Source: Cellulophaga sp. 20_2_10 (GTDB taxonomy: Bacteria; Bacteroidota; Bacteroidia; Flavobacteriales; Flavobacteriaceae). Taken from it: a stretch of 64,000 bases of DNA. The translations under genes and the position numbers were made by a program. A model generated the notes under the pieces. It was not told the DNA's origin and searched no databases. It saw nothing but the letters and a program-made list of their open reading frames with translations. The stretch lies in contig NZ_JAMCOJ010000003.1 of the NCBI RefSeq assembly GCF_023476645.1, forward strand, positions 434,001 to 498,000, written 5' to 3'. Positions 7,487-16,636 of this stretch are shown piece after piece (positions within the stretch are counted from its first letter, which is position 1; each line of letters starts with the position of its first letter).

Positions 7487-10107
7487 TACTCTTTTTTTTG
7501 TGCTGAGAGCAATCTTTTTATTTCATTAAGTTTCATAAGAGCTTCTATAGGAGTTAGCGTGTTTATGTCTAGATCTATTATCTCTTCTTTTAGCTCTAAC
7601 AACAAAGGGTCATCCATATTAAAAAAGCTTAATTGCATTTCGTTTTGGGCATCTGTTAGTTTTGTGGTAAGCTCTTCGCTAGAGTGAGACTTCTCTAGTT
7701 TTTTAAGTATTTTGTTTGCTTTAGAGATTACTTGTTGTGGCATACCAGCCATTTTTGCAACGTGTATACCAAAACTATGTTCACTACCACCAGGCGTAAG
7801 TTTACGTAAAAACAAAACATTATCTTTTAGTTCTTTTACAGATACATTAAAGTTTTTTATGCGACTAAAAGTTGCTGTCATTTCATTTAACTCGTGGTAA
7901 TGCGTGGCAAATAATGTTTTTGCTTGTGTTGGGTGTTGGTGTAGGTATTCTGATATTGCCCACGCAATAGAAATACCATCATACGTACTAGTACCACGCC
8001 CAATTTCATCTAACAATACCAAACTACGGTCTGATAGATTATTTAGTATAGATGCTGTTTCGTTCATCTCTACCATAAATGTAGATTCTCCCATCGAAAT
8101 ATTGTCACTTGCACCAACTCTGGTAAATATTTTATCTACGTAACCAATTTTAGCTGCTTCTGCAGGTACAAAACTTCCCATTTGTGCTAAGAGTACAATT
8201 AAAGCTGTTTGGCGTAATATGGCAGATTTACCACTCATATTAGGCCCTGTAATCATTATAATCTGTTGTTCTTCTCTATTTAGGGAGACGTCATTAGCAA
8301 TATATGCTTCACCAACGGGTAATTGTTTTTCAATAACTGGGTGTCTACCGTTTACAATTTCTAGATCGGTAGAATTGTCTATCACAGGAGCGGTGTAATT
8401 ATTTTCTGTTGCTAATTGGGTAAATCCGCAAAGGCAATCTAGTTGCGCTATTAACTGTGCATTGTGTTGTACAGGAGCAATATATTCTTGCATCCAAACT
8501 ACAAGCTTTGTAAACAACTGTAGCTCTAATGTTTGTATGCGTTCTTCTGCACCTAATATCTTACTTTCGTATTCTTTTAATTCTTCAGTAATGTAACGTT
8601 CTGCATTTACTAAGGTTTGTTTACGTATCCACTCTTCTGGAACTTTGTCTTTGTGCGTATTACGTACTTCTATATAATATCCAAAAACATTATTACTTGC
8701 TATTTTTAAGGAAGAAATCCCAGTGCGCTCGGTTTCCCTTTCTAGCATTTTGTTTAGGTAATCTTTGCCAGAAAAAGCCAAGCCTCGTAGCTCGTCTAAT
8801 TCTGTAGAGTATCCTTTTGCAATAGTTTCCCCTTTAAGCATATTTACAGGTGCATCATCGCTAATCATTTCTTTAATTTTTGCGCGTAGCATATCACAAC
8901 CGTGCAATTGGTCTCCTATAAGTTTTACAGCTTCGTTTTTGCTAGTACTAGTTAATTGTTTAACTGGTAGTATCGCTTCTAAAGAATTTTTTAGTTGTAC
9001 TACTTCTTTGGGTGATATTTTTGCAGTAGCAACCTTAGAGATTAATCGCTCTAAATCTCCCATTTGTTTTATAGACTGTTGCAATTTATGTAGCGTAGTC
9101 TCATTTTTTTGTAAATAAGATATGACTTGGTGCCTTCTTGTAATTTTATCTACATTTTTTAGCGGTAATGCCAACCAACGTTTTAGCATGCGACCACCCA
9201 TTGGGGATATAGTTTTATCTATAACATCTAAAAGTGTAACAGCATTTGGGTTATAAGAGTGGTACAATTCTAGATTTTTAATGGTAAACCTATCCATCCA
9301 AATATATTCCTCTTCGGCAATGCGTTGTAATGTGTTTATGTGTTGTAGTTTGTGGTGTTGCGTTTCAGATAAATAATGTAAAACGGCGCCAGATGCCATA
9401 ATACCTTGTTCTAAGTGCGCAACGCCAAAACCTTTTAAAGTAGCAGTGTTAAAATGTTTGGTTAAGGTTTCTTGTGCATAGTCTTCTTGGAAAATCCAAC
9501 CTTCTGTGAAAAAAGTATGGAATTGAGTTCCAAAAATCTTTACGAAATCTTTTTTGTGGTTTTTAGAAACTAAAACCTCATTAGGTGCAAAGTTTTGTAA
9601 TAGTTTATCAATTTGTTCCTCAGTTCCTTCAGAAGTTAAAAACTCTCCGGTAGAAATATCTAAAAACGATACGCCAATTTTTTTACGTCCAAAGTGTACA
9701 GCACATAAAAAGTTGTTTGTTTTTGCAGATAAAATATCATCATTAAAAGCAACACCTGGAGTTACTAATTCTGTAACGCCCCTTTTTACAATAGTCTTTG
9801 TTTGCTTAGGATCTTCTAATTGGTCGCAAATAGCAACACGTTGTCCTGCTTTTACCAATTTTGGTAAATAAGTGTTTATAGAATGGTGAGGAAAACCTGC
9901 TAATTCTATTTTTTCGCCGCCATTGTTTCTATGTGTGCAAATAATACCAAGAATTTTTGATGCTTTAATAGCATCTTCTCCAAAGGTTTCGTAAAAATCT
10001 CCAACCCTAAAAAGTAACATAGCATCTGGGTACTTTGTCTTAATAGCGTTGTATTGCTGCATTAAAGGCGTTACCTTTTTCTCCTTAGGTTTACTTGTTT
10101 TTGACAA
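7486..10107 (-). CDS. mutS: DNA mismatch repair protein MutS
   Basis: The 873-residue protein has the normal MutS length and order of domains. The N-terminal mismatch-recognition domain carries the Phe-x-Glu motif ([11 protein letters not shown], residues about 36-46). Connector, core and clamp domains follow, and then the ATPase with Walker A GPNMSGKS near residue 622 and Walker [14 protein letters not shown] near residue 695. The glycine-rich [15 protein letters not shown] helix-turn-helix region follows. It binds mismatched bases and, with MutL (not in this window), starts repair. It is transcribed alone. A terminator-like hairpin follows its stop codon, and it is divergent from the SpoU methyltransferase across a short intergenic region. 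Confidence 0.98.
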   Translation of the reverse strand: MSKTSKPKEKKVTPLMQQYNAIKTKYPDAMLLFRVGDFYETFGEDAIKASKILGIICTHRNNGGEKIELAGFPHHSINTYLPKLVKAGQRVAICDQLEDPKQTKTIVKRGVTELVTPGVAFNDDILSAKTNNFLCAVHFGRKKIGVSFLDISTGEFLTSEGTEEQIDKLLQNFAPNEVLVSKNHKKDFVKIFGTQFHTFFTEGWIFQEDYAQETLTKHFNTATLKGFGVAHLEQGIMASGAVLHYLSETQHHKLQHINTLQRIAEEEYIWMDRFTIKNLELYHSYNPNAVTLLDVIDKTISPMGGRMLKRWLALPLKNVDKITRRHQVISYLQKNETTLHKLQQSIKQMGDLERLISKVATAKISPKEVVQLKNSLEAILPVKQLTSTSKNEAVKLIGDQLHGCDMLRAKIKEMISDDAPVNMLKGETIAKGYSTELDELRGLAFSGKDYLNKMLERETERTGISSLKIASNNVFGYYIEVRNTHKDKVPEEWIRKQTLVNAERYITEELKEYESKILGAEERIQTLELQLFTKLVVWMQEYIAPVQHNAQLIAQLDCLCGFTQLATENNYTAPVIDNSTDLEIVNGRHPVIEKQLPVGEAYIANDVSLNREEQQIIMITGPNMSGKSAILRQTALIVLLAQMGSFVPAEAAKIGYVDKIFTRVGASDNISMGESTFMVEMNETASILNNLSDRSLVLLDEIGRGTSTYDGISIAWAISEYLHQHPTQAKTLFATHYHELNEMTATFSRIKNFNVSVKELKDNVLFLRKLTPGGSEHSFGIHVAKMAGMPQQVISKANKILKKLEKSHSSEELTTKLTDAQNEMQLSFFNMDDPLLLELKEEIIDLDINTLTPIEALMKLNEIKRLLSAQKKE

Positions 10108-10220
10108 ATTGAAAAAATCTAGTTGTTAGCTTAAAAAATGTAAACGAATTTAAGTTTTTCTCATTGGTTACAAAACCTTTGTTGATATTTGTGGATAAGT
10201 TTACCCAGATACAAATAAGA

Positions 10221-10754
10221 ATGCGAAAATTAAAGAACGACGAGTTACAAAGATTAAATATAGAAGAGTTTAAGGGGGCAAAAAAAACACCTATTGTTAT
10301 TGTTTTAGATAATATTAGAAGTTTAAATAATATTGGTTCTGTTTTTAGAACTTCTGATGCTTTTTTAATTGAAAAAATATACTTGTGTGGTATTACTGCG
10401 CAACCACCACATAAAGACATACAAAAAACTGCTTTGGGAGCTACAGATAGTGTTGCTTGGCAATATGTAGAAGAAACGTTGCCGTTGGTGCAACAATTAC
10501 AACAAGATGGTTATATGGCTTTAGCTGTAGAGCAAGCAGAAAATGCTACTTTTTTAAACGATTTTAAAGTGCAGACAAGTGAAAAGTACGCACTAATTTT
10601 TGGAAACGAAGTAAAAGGTGTTGCCCAAGATGTTGTTACGGCTAGTGATGTAGTTTTAGAAATTCCGCAATATGGCACCAAACATTCTTTAAATATATCT
10701 GTAAGTGCAGGTGTTGTAGTTTGGGATTTATGGTCAAAACTAAACCAGAAATAA
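10221..10754 (+). CDS. SpoU/TrmH-family RNA methyltransferase
   Basis: I place the start at the ATG at 10221 (MRKLKNDELQRLN), giving 177 residues. The open frame extends further upstream but that part has no similarity to the family. The three SpoU motifs are visible: NIRSLNNIGSVFRTSDAF near residue 32, ALIFGNEVKGV near residue 121, and LEIPQYGTKHSLNISVSAG near residue 150. The last forms the SAM-binding trefoil knot. The enzyme should methylate a ribose 2'-OH in tRNA or rRNA, but the target base cannot be read from sequence. It lacks an extra N-terminal RNA-binding domain, as in TrmL/TrmH-type short members. Confidence 0.9.
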   Translation: MRKLKNDELQRLNIEEFKGAKKTPIVIVLDNIRSLNNIGSVFRTSDAFLIEKIYLCGITAQPPHKDIQKTALGATDSVAWQYVEETLPLVQQLQQDGYMALAVEQAENATFLNDFKVQTSEKYALIFGNEVKGVAQDVVTASDVVLEIPQYGTKHSLNISVSAGVVVWDLWSKLNQK

Positions 10755-10780
10755 GATAGTAATCTTCAATTTTAGATATA

Positions 10781-10805
10781 AAAAAAGGCCCAACACTGTT
10801 GGGCC
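10781..10805 (-). terminator. Intrinsic terminator downstream of the HPPK-dNK gene
   Basis: A GC-rich 8-bp stem (GGCCCAAC/GTTGGGCC, 10787-10805) with a 3-base loop is followed on the minus strand by seven T residues. It lies between two convergent genes and is oriented to stop the minus-strand folK transcript. Confidence 0.85.
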
Positions 10806-10920
10806 AATTATATAGTTTGAGTTAGTTAGTTCCTCTTATAAGAGATATGCAATTAAGGCAAACGTTTTCAATCTTGCAAATAAAATGTGAAATAATTGTT
10901 AATTTAATACTTGCGTTTTT

Positions 10921-12066
10921 CTATAAATTTCTAGAAATATAACCTTGTATTTGATGTATAATGTACTTGTAGTCAGCTTCATTAGCTACAAAGTCAAGAT
11001 CACTAACGTCTATGATAAAGGTGTTTTGTTGCGGGTAACTTTTTATGAAATCTAAATAACCTTTGTTAATTTTCTCTAGATAATCTGTCTGAATATCCTG
11101 TTCATAGTCACGTCCGCGTTTTTTTATGTTGGCTAATAAGCGATCTGTGTTCTGGTATAAGTAAACAAAAACATCTGGTTTTTTAACTTCTTTATACATT
11201 AAATCGAACAGCTTACGATACAACTTAAATTCGTCTTGCTGTAAAGTTACTTTTGCAAATATGAGCGATTTAAAAATATCATAATCACTTACCATAAAAG
11301 ATTTAAATAAATCTAACTGGGAGGTATCATCTGAGTATTGTTGGTAACGATCTGCTAAAAAAGACATTTCTAAAGAGAAAGCATATCTAACCTGGTCTTC
11401 GTAAAACTTTGGTAAAAACGGGTTGTCTGCAAAACGCTCTACAACTAATTTGGCATTGTAATCTTCAGATATTCTATTAGCTAATGTAGTTTTACCTGCA
11501 CCAATGTTACCTTCTATGGCTAAGAATTGTGCTTTAGAGAGTAATTCTTCTATGCTGGCATAGAGTTTTCTTTCTGTGCGCTCTACTTTGCCCTTGTCTT
11601 TACATTCCTGAAACAAGTTTCTAGAATCTTTATTAAGTATTGGATGGTAAAACTGAGGGCCAACATCTGCTAAAGGGCGCAATACAAAACTTCTAAACTG
11701 TAAGTTTGGGTGTGGCAACACTAAAGTGTCTGTGTTAATTACCTCTTTGCCAAAGTAAATAATATCTATATCTATTGTTCTGGCTTGGTAGCCTTCTTCA
11801 TTTGTACGTAGTCTTCCTAATTCTGTTTCAATCTTTAAAATAATATCTAAAAGCTCAAAAGCGGTTTTGCTTGTGTTTATAGCAACACAGGCGTTTAAAA
11901 AGTCTTCAGATTCAAAACCCCAAGATTCGCTTTTGTATACTTTAGAGATACCGGCAATACTGCCAGCTTTTTCATTTAATTGAAAAATGGCATCTTGTAA
12001 ATTTGTAATCTTATCTCCTAAATTACTGCCTATGGATAGGTATGCAGTTGTAAAGTTCTTCTTCAT
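10921..12066 (-). CDS. folK: HPPK (FolK) fused to a deoxynucleoside kinase domain
   Basis: This 381-residue protein joins two enzymes. Residues 1 to about 160 are 6-hydroxymethyl-dihydropterin pyrophosphokinase (folate synthesis), with the N-terminal YLSIGSNLGDK and the signature RTIDIDIIYFG. Residues from about 180 to the end form a deoxynucleoside kinase fold with P-loop GNIGAGKTT and lid segment KKRGRDYEQ. In typical deoxynucleoside kinases, and in the stand-alone paralogue at 44916-45536 (QDRTIYEDAFIFA), a D/E-R-S/T motif follows the second helix. Here the aligned segment reads VSDYDIFKSLIFA, so the motif arginine is missing. The kinase half may therefore be altered or regulatory. FolK activity is well supported; activity of the second half is uncertain. 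Confidence 0.92.
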   Translation of the reverse strand: MKKNFTTAYLSIGSNLGDKITNLQDAIFQLNEKAGSIAGISKVYKSESWGFESEDFLNACVAINTSKTAFELLDIILKIETELGRLRTNEEGYQARTIDIDIIYFGKEVINTDTLVLPHPNLQFRSFVLRPLADVGPQFYHPILNKDSRNLFQECKDKGKVERTERKLYASIEELLSKAQFLAIEGNIGAGKTTLANRISEDYNAKLVVERFADNPFLPKFYEDQVRYAFSLEMSFLADRYQQYSDDTSQLDLFKSFMVSDYDIFKSLIFAKVTLQQDEFKLYRKLFDLMYKEVKKPDVFVYLYQNTDRLLANIKKRGRDYEQDIQTDYLEKINKGYLDFIKSYPQQNTFIIDVSDLDFVANEADYKYIIHQIQGYISRNL

Positions 12067-12152
12067 TTAAAACAAAGTAAATAAAATAGTTTTTAAGGCG
12101 CTATCTTAAAATTAAATATCTTTTTTGTAAAGGCATTAAAAGGTTTACTTAA

Positions 12153-12160
12153 TATCTTTG
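12153..12160 (+). promoter_or_regulatory. -7 box TATCTTTG upstream of the transporter gene
   Basis: An exact TAnnTTTG box lies 37 bases before the ATG at 12197. A matching -33 element at the ideal distance was not seen. Confidence 0.5.
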
Positions 12161-12196
12161 TAAATTGAATAGTAATTGGGACACTCTAGTGCAAAT

Positions 12197-12907
12197 ATGA
12201 ATAAAACAGATAAAAAATTAGCCTTTAAAATATATTTATACCTAGGTGCTTTGTTTATCACTTCCTTGGTGGTTTCTAATCTTATTTTTCAGAAATTTTT
12301 TATTTGGCAACCCTTTGGAGATGTTACCATTTTTGGAGCAACTTTGTTTGAAATCTCTGTAGGTGTGTTGCCTTACCCTGTGACTTTTTTGTTAACCGAT
12401 TTAATTTCTGAGATATACGGTAAAAAAAGTGCCAACCAAATTGTTGTGGCGGGTATATTTGCTTCGTTCTTTTCGTTAGTAATAGTTTGGCTTGCTTCTG
12501 TGTCTAATGCTACAGAGTGGTCTCCGGTAAGCAACACAATGTTTAGCGATGTTTTTGGGAACACAATTTTAGCAGTTACTGCATCTATGATGGCGTATTT
12601 GTTTGCGCAGTTTATAGATATACAAGTGTATCATTTCTGGAAAAAAGTAACAAAAGGCAAGCATTTGTGGTTGCGTAATAATTTTTCTACTTTCTTTTCT
12701 CAATTTGTAGATACGTGTACTGTTTTATTGCTTTTGTGCTCGTTTGGAGAAATTGGTTGGGATAAATTCACAGGTTTGTTAATTAGTGGGTTTATTTTTA
12801 AGATAATTATAGCATTTCTAGACACCCCTTTCCTTTATTTACTCGTATATATTATGCGTAAACGATTTAACTTAAAATTAAACCAAGAAATTACGTTAGA
12901 ATCATAA
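12197..12907 (+). CDS. Queuosine precursor transporter (VUT/YhhQ family)
   Basis: I take the ATG at 12197 (MNKTDKKLAFKIY) as the start, giving 236 residues; an upstream TTG in frame is less likely. The protein has about six membrane helices and the family signature TDLISEIYGKK near residue 66, with conserved polar residues in the later helices. Characterised relatives (E. coli YhhQ) import preQ0 or preQ1 for tRNA queuosine synthesis. The gene is divergent from folK-dNK and has its own -7 box. Substrate specificity is inferred from the family. Confidence 0.85.
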   Translation: MNKTDKKLAFKIYLYLGALFITSLVVSNLIFQKFFIWQPFGDVTIFGATLFEISVGVLPYPVTFLLTDLISEIYGKKSANQIVVAGIFASFFSLVIVWLASVSNATEWSPVSNTMFSDVFGNTILAVTASMMAYLFAQFIDIQVYHFWKKVTKGKHLWLRNNFSTFFSQFVDTCTVLLLLCSFGEIGWDKFTGLLISGFIFKIIIAFLDTPFLYLLVYIMRKRFNLKLNQEITLES

Positions 12908-12961
12908 TAAAAACGACCTTAAACTGTTTTAAATGTAAGATATTTAATACAGACTAGAATT

Positions 12962-12976
12962 TCACAATTTGTGTGA
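12962..12976. promoter_or_regulatory. Inverted repeat TCACA-N5-TGTGA upstream of the AsmA gene
   Basis: A 15-base inverted repeat lies 52 bases before the asmA-like start codon. It could be an operator or chance, and no regulator is assigned. Confidence 0.25.
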
Positions 12977-13027
12977 TGTTAAATAAAAGGTTGTATTAAT
13001 TAATAAAACCGAATAAAAAAGTTCTAT

Positions 13028-15766
13028 ATGAAAAAGAAAATTTTAAAAATTATTGGTGTTGTTGTATTGCTTATAGTAGTCTTGCTAATTGCGGCGCCGT
13101 TCTTTTTACAAGGAAAAATAGAAGAGATTATTAAAAGTAAAGTAAATAATAATATTGAAGCTACTTTAGATTTTGCCAGTGCAGATCTTAGCTTGTTCTC
13201 TAGTTTCCCTAATGCAAAGGTTACTATAAACGATTTGGTTTTAATAAATAAAGCCCCTTTTGCTGGAGATACACTTTTTGCTTCTAAGCAAATAGCTTTA
13301 GATATGGCAATTACAGAGCTTTTTAAAGATCCATCAGAGGCTATTGGTATTAAAAGTTTAGCTGTAGATGGTGCTAAGCTTACTATAATGGTAAACAAAG
13401 ATAGTATTGCTAATTACGATATTGCAAAAAAAGATCCAACTGCAGCTGTAGAAACAGCTGCAACAGAAGAAGAGGGTAGTAGCTTTAATTTAGCTATGGA
13501 GTCTTATCAAATTACTAATTCTAGTATTGTTTATGTAGATCAGACTTCTGGTATGGCATTGGCGTTAACAGATTTGCAACATTCTGGAACAGGAGATTTA
13601 TCTTTAGAGAAATCTGAGTTGGATACTAAAACAAAGGCGCTTGTATCTTTTGGTATGGGTGGTACTAATTACTTAAATAGAAACAGTGTTGGTTTAGATG
13701 CCTTAATTGGTATCGATTTAAAAGAAAGCAAATTTTCTTTTTTAAAGAACGAAGCTTTAATTAATCAATTGCCACTTGTTTTTGATGGTTTTGTAAAGTT
13801 AAACGATGATAACCAAGAGGTAAATATCAACTTTAAGACATTGTCTAGCGAGTTTAAAAACTTTTTAGCTTTGGTTCCGGAAGAATATACTAAAAGCATA
13901 GAAAACGTAAAAACTACTGGAAAATTTACAGTAGAAGGAAAGTTAGATGGTATAGTTGATGAAACACATATTCCTAAGTTTTCTGTAAAACTAAATTCTG
14001 ATAATGCTTCATTTAAATACCCAGACTTACCAAAGGCAGTAACTAATATATTTATAAATGCTGCTATAGATAATACAACTGGTTTGGTTGAAGATACTAC
14101 GGTAGATATTAAAAAGCTTGCTTTTTCTATAGATCAAGATAAATTTAATCTTACTTCTAAAATTACGGACTTAATGGGCAATACTAAGGTAAAAGCACAT
14201 TTAAATGGTAATATGAATTTGGCTAACATATCACAAGCGTATCCTGTGCCAGTAGATTTAAAGTTAAAAGGAATGCTTAAGGCAGATGTTTCTACGGCTT
14301 TTGATATGGCTTCCATAGAAAAAGAACAATACCAAAATACAACAACTAGTGGTACGTTGGATTTAAAGGGGTTTGAGTATAATTCTGATGAGCTTAAAAA
14401 TCCTGTAGAGATTACAACTACGTCTTTAACTTTTAATCCTAAAACGGTTTCTTTAAACGAGTTTCAGGGAAAAACAGGTAAGACAGATTTTTCAGCAAAG
14501 GGAACAATTACAAACTTATTAGGGTTTATGTTTAAGGATGAAAAAGTAAAAGGAGATTTTGCTTTAAATTCTAATACGTTTGCTTTAAATGATTTTATGG
14601 TTGATGAAGTTGAAACGGAATCAACATCGACAGGTAAGACAGAGTCAAAACCTGTTTCAGCAGAAGAAAAATTAAAAATACCATCATTTTTAGATGCAAC
14701 AATTACTGCTAACGCAAATACAGTGTTGTATGATAATTTAACGCTTAAAGATGTAAAAGGTACATTGCGTATAAAGGATGAGACAGCAACTTTATCTAAT
14801 ATGACAACTGCTTTATTTGGTGGTAAGATGTCTTTTAATGGAGAGGTGTCTACTAAAAACGAAGCGGCAACATTTGCTATGAATTTAGGGATGAACCAAT
14901 TTAATATTGGCCAGGCACTTAAAGGGCTAGAGATGTTAGAGGTTTTAGCGCCAATAGCTAAAATTGTTAGGGGTAATTTAAATTCTGATATTTCTATAGC
15001 TGGTAATTTAAAAGACGATTTTACACCGGACTTAGCTACCATTTCTGGTAAAGTTTTAGCAGAGTTATTATCTACAGAATTAAACCCAAATGAAGAAAAA
15101 TTTATGTCTGCAATAGGTGATAAGCTTAGTTTCTTAAAGCCAGAAAAATTAAACTTAAATGGTTTAAAAACTGCATTGTCTTTTGACAACGGAAAAGTGA
15201 CAGTAAAGCCATTTAAGCTAAACTACGGAGATGTTGTAATGAATGTTTCTGGTAGTCATACATTTGATAGTAAACTGGCTTACAACGCAACTGTTGAGGT
15301 GCCAGCGAAATATTTAGGTGGTGATATTAATAAACTTATTGCTAAAATAGATGATAAGCAGCTAGAGAGCTTAACAATACCAGTTACGGCAAACATTGGT
15401 GGTAATTTTACAAGTCCAGAGGTAAAGACAGATTTAACGAGTGGTGTTAAAAACTTAACTAGTCAATTGGTAGAGATAGAAAAGCAAAAACTAATTGCAA
15501 AAGGCAAGGATAAGGCTACAAGTGTTATTAGTGATTTGCTTAATAAAAATAAGTCTAAAACAGATTCTTTAACTGCTAAGGATGATAAATCTTCTGTAGT
15601 ACAGGATGTAGTGGGTGGCTTGTTTGGTAAAAAAGATACCACAGCAGTAAAGCAAGACTCTGCCGCTAAAACTAAAAAGGAAGAGCAAAAAGATGCTGCT
15701 AAAGCTATTTTAGGTGGCTTGTTTGGTAAAAAGAAAAAAGAAACAGAAAAAGATACTGCTAAGTAA
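13028..15766 (+). CDS. AsmA-family envelope protein
   Basis: The 912-residue protein begins with a basic N-terminus and one strong membrane anchor (residues 5-27). The AsmA pattern follows (DLSLFSSFPNAKVTINDLVL near residue 55), with a long series of beta-rich repeats forming an extended periplasmic body. AsmA-like proteins are thought to move or organise phospholipids between the inner and outer membranes. The C-terminal 130 residues are charged and contain two copies of a GGLFGKK motif (near residues 863 and 899), separated by Lys/Asp/Thr-rich linkers. The stop codon overlaps the end of the convergent DUF2797 gene by 8 bases. Family assignment is firm and the exact role is inferred. Confidence 0.88.
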   Translation: MKKKILKIIGVVVLLIVVLLIAAPFFLQGKIEEIIKSKVNNNIEATLDFASADLSLFSSFPNAKVTINDLVLINKAPFAGDTLFASKQIALDMAITELFKDPSEAIGIKSLAVDGAKLTIMVNKDSIANYDIAKKDPTAAVETAATEEEGSSFNLAMESYQITNSSIVYVDQTSGMALALTDLQHSGTGDLSLEKSELDTKTKALVSFGMGGTNYLNRNSVGLDALIGIDLKESKFSFLKNEALINQLPLVFDGFVKLNDDNQEVNINFKTLSSEFKNFLALVPEEYTKSIENVKTTGKFTVEGKLDGIVDETHIPKFSVKLNSDNASFKYPDLPKAVTNIFINAAIDNTTGLVEDTTVDIKKLAFSIDQDKFNLTSKITDLMGNTKVKAHLNGNMNLANISQAYPVPVDLKLKGMLKADVSTAFDMASIEKEQYQNTTTSGTLDLKGFEYNSDELKNPVEITTTSLTFNPKTVSLNEFQGKTGKTDFSAKGTITNLLGFMFKDEKVKGDFALNSNTFALNDFMVDEVETESTSTGKTESKPVSAEEKLKIPSFLDATITANANTVLYDNLTLKDVKGTLRIKDETATLSNMTTALFGGKMSFNGEVSTKNEAATFAMNLGMNQFNIGQALKGLEMLEVLAPIAKIVRGNLNSDISIAGNLKDDFTPDLATISGKVLAELLSTELNPNEEKFMSAIGDKLSFLKPEKLNLNGLKTALSFDNGKVTVKPFKLNYGDVVMNVSGSHTFDSKLAYNATVEVPAKYLGGDINKLIAKIDDKQLESLTIPVTANIGGNFTSPEVKTDLTSGVKNLTSQLVEIEKQKLIAKGKDKATSVISDLLNKNKSKTDSLTAKDDKSSVVQDVVGGLFGKKDTTAVKQDSAAKTKKEEQKDAAKAILGGLFGKKKKETEKDTAK

Positions 15767-16553
15767 TAGTAAGGCTTACGTAGTAGCCTTCGTTGCTTCT
15801 AATGTTAAAAACGGTATTGTCCTCAAAAATTAGGTACTGGCCTTTAATGCCTTTAAGCGTACCTTTATAATTAGGTGTTTTATCCAGATTAAGGCTTTTT
15901 ACTTTTTCTGGATATTGCATTACCGGAAATTCTAAGTGAGTTTCCTGGTTGTCTTCAATAAAATATTGTGAAGCTTCTTCAGGTATGTACTGCTTCAATT
16001 TGTTACGCCACTCAATTAAATTTTCATCATCCACAGTGTTGGTAAGCATTTTGCGCCAGTTGGTTTTATCGCCTACATAGTCTTTTAATGCAACTTCAGT
16101 AATACCTGCTAAATAGCGGTTAGGTACTTCTACAATTTCTATAGCTTCGTGCGCTCCTTGATCTATCCATCTAGTTGGTACTTGTGTTTTACGTGTAACT
16201 CCAACTTTTACATTGCTAGAATTAGCCAGGTAAACAATATGTGGTTGTAATTGCACTTTTTTTTCATAGGCTAAATCGCGATCTTCTTGGTCTAGATGTG
16301 CAGTGCTTAGCTCTGGTCTCATAATCCAATCTCCTGCAGTTGGAATCTCAAAAAAACAAGATTTACAAAACCCTTGACGGTATATAGGCTTGTCTAACTT
16401 ACAGTTAAGACATTGGTGTTTTATAAAGTTAATCTCTATAGATTTGTTTAAAATCTGATTTACATTTAAAAAGTCATTCTCAAAAACTAAATAATATTGT
16501 ATGGGATTTCCGTTCTCGGTTTGCATTTTTTGTAAAACACCTTGGTACTGCAT
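15759..16553 (-). CDS. DUF2797 domain-containing protein
   Basis: Starting at the ATG at 16553 (MQYQGVLQKMQTENG) the protein has 264 residues. Starting further upstream would overlap the divergent GH3-like gene. It contains a zinc-binding pattern (CLNCKLDKPIYRQGFCKSC), then the conserved DUF2797 block with NVKVGVTRK, PTRWIDQGA and a downstream acidic helix. DUF2797 resembles GIY-YIG-type folds, but its function is not known. It overlaps the 3' end of the AsmA gene by 8 bases in convergent orientation. The family is well conserved in Bacteroidota and Actinobacteria. Confidence 0.85.
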   Translation of the reverse strand: MQYQGVLQKMQTENGNPIQYYLVFENDFLNVNQILNKSIEINFIKHQCLNCKLDKPIYRQGFCKSCFFEIPTAGDWIMRPELSTAHLDQEDRDLAYEKKVQLQPHIVYLANSSNVKVGVTRKTQVPTRWIDQGAHEAIEIVEVPNRYLAGITEVALKDYVGDKTNWRKMLTNTVDDENLIEWRNKLKQYIPEEASQYFIEDNQETHLEFPVMQYPEKVKSLNLDKTPNYKGTLKGIKGQYLIFEDNTVFNIRSNEGYYVSLTIT

Positions 16554-16570
16554 AAAATGTATTTGAATAT

Positions 16571-16578
16571 TAAATTTG
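16571..16578 (+). promoter_or_regulatory. -7 box TAAATTTG upstream of the GH3-like gene
   Basis: An exact TAnnTTTG box lies 58 bases before the ATG at 16637, in the short divergent region shared with the DUF2797 gene. Confidence 0.5.
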
Positions 16579-16636
16579 GATAGGCTACTTTTATCAAAAT
16601 AACCTCTGAAATTTTTCAGGATAAAGATACCTAAAA

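Noticed and set aside
14464-15189. A 241-codon open frame on the minus strand within the AsmA gene
   Set aside because: It is antisense to an intact AsmA coding sequence and contains no recognisable domain.
13028-15766. Repeated GGLFGKK motifs in the AsmA C-terminus as a sign of gene duplication or transfer
   Set aside because: Only two short copies occur in a low-complexity charged tail, which is common in this family.
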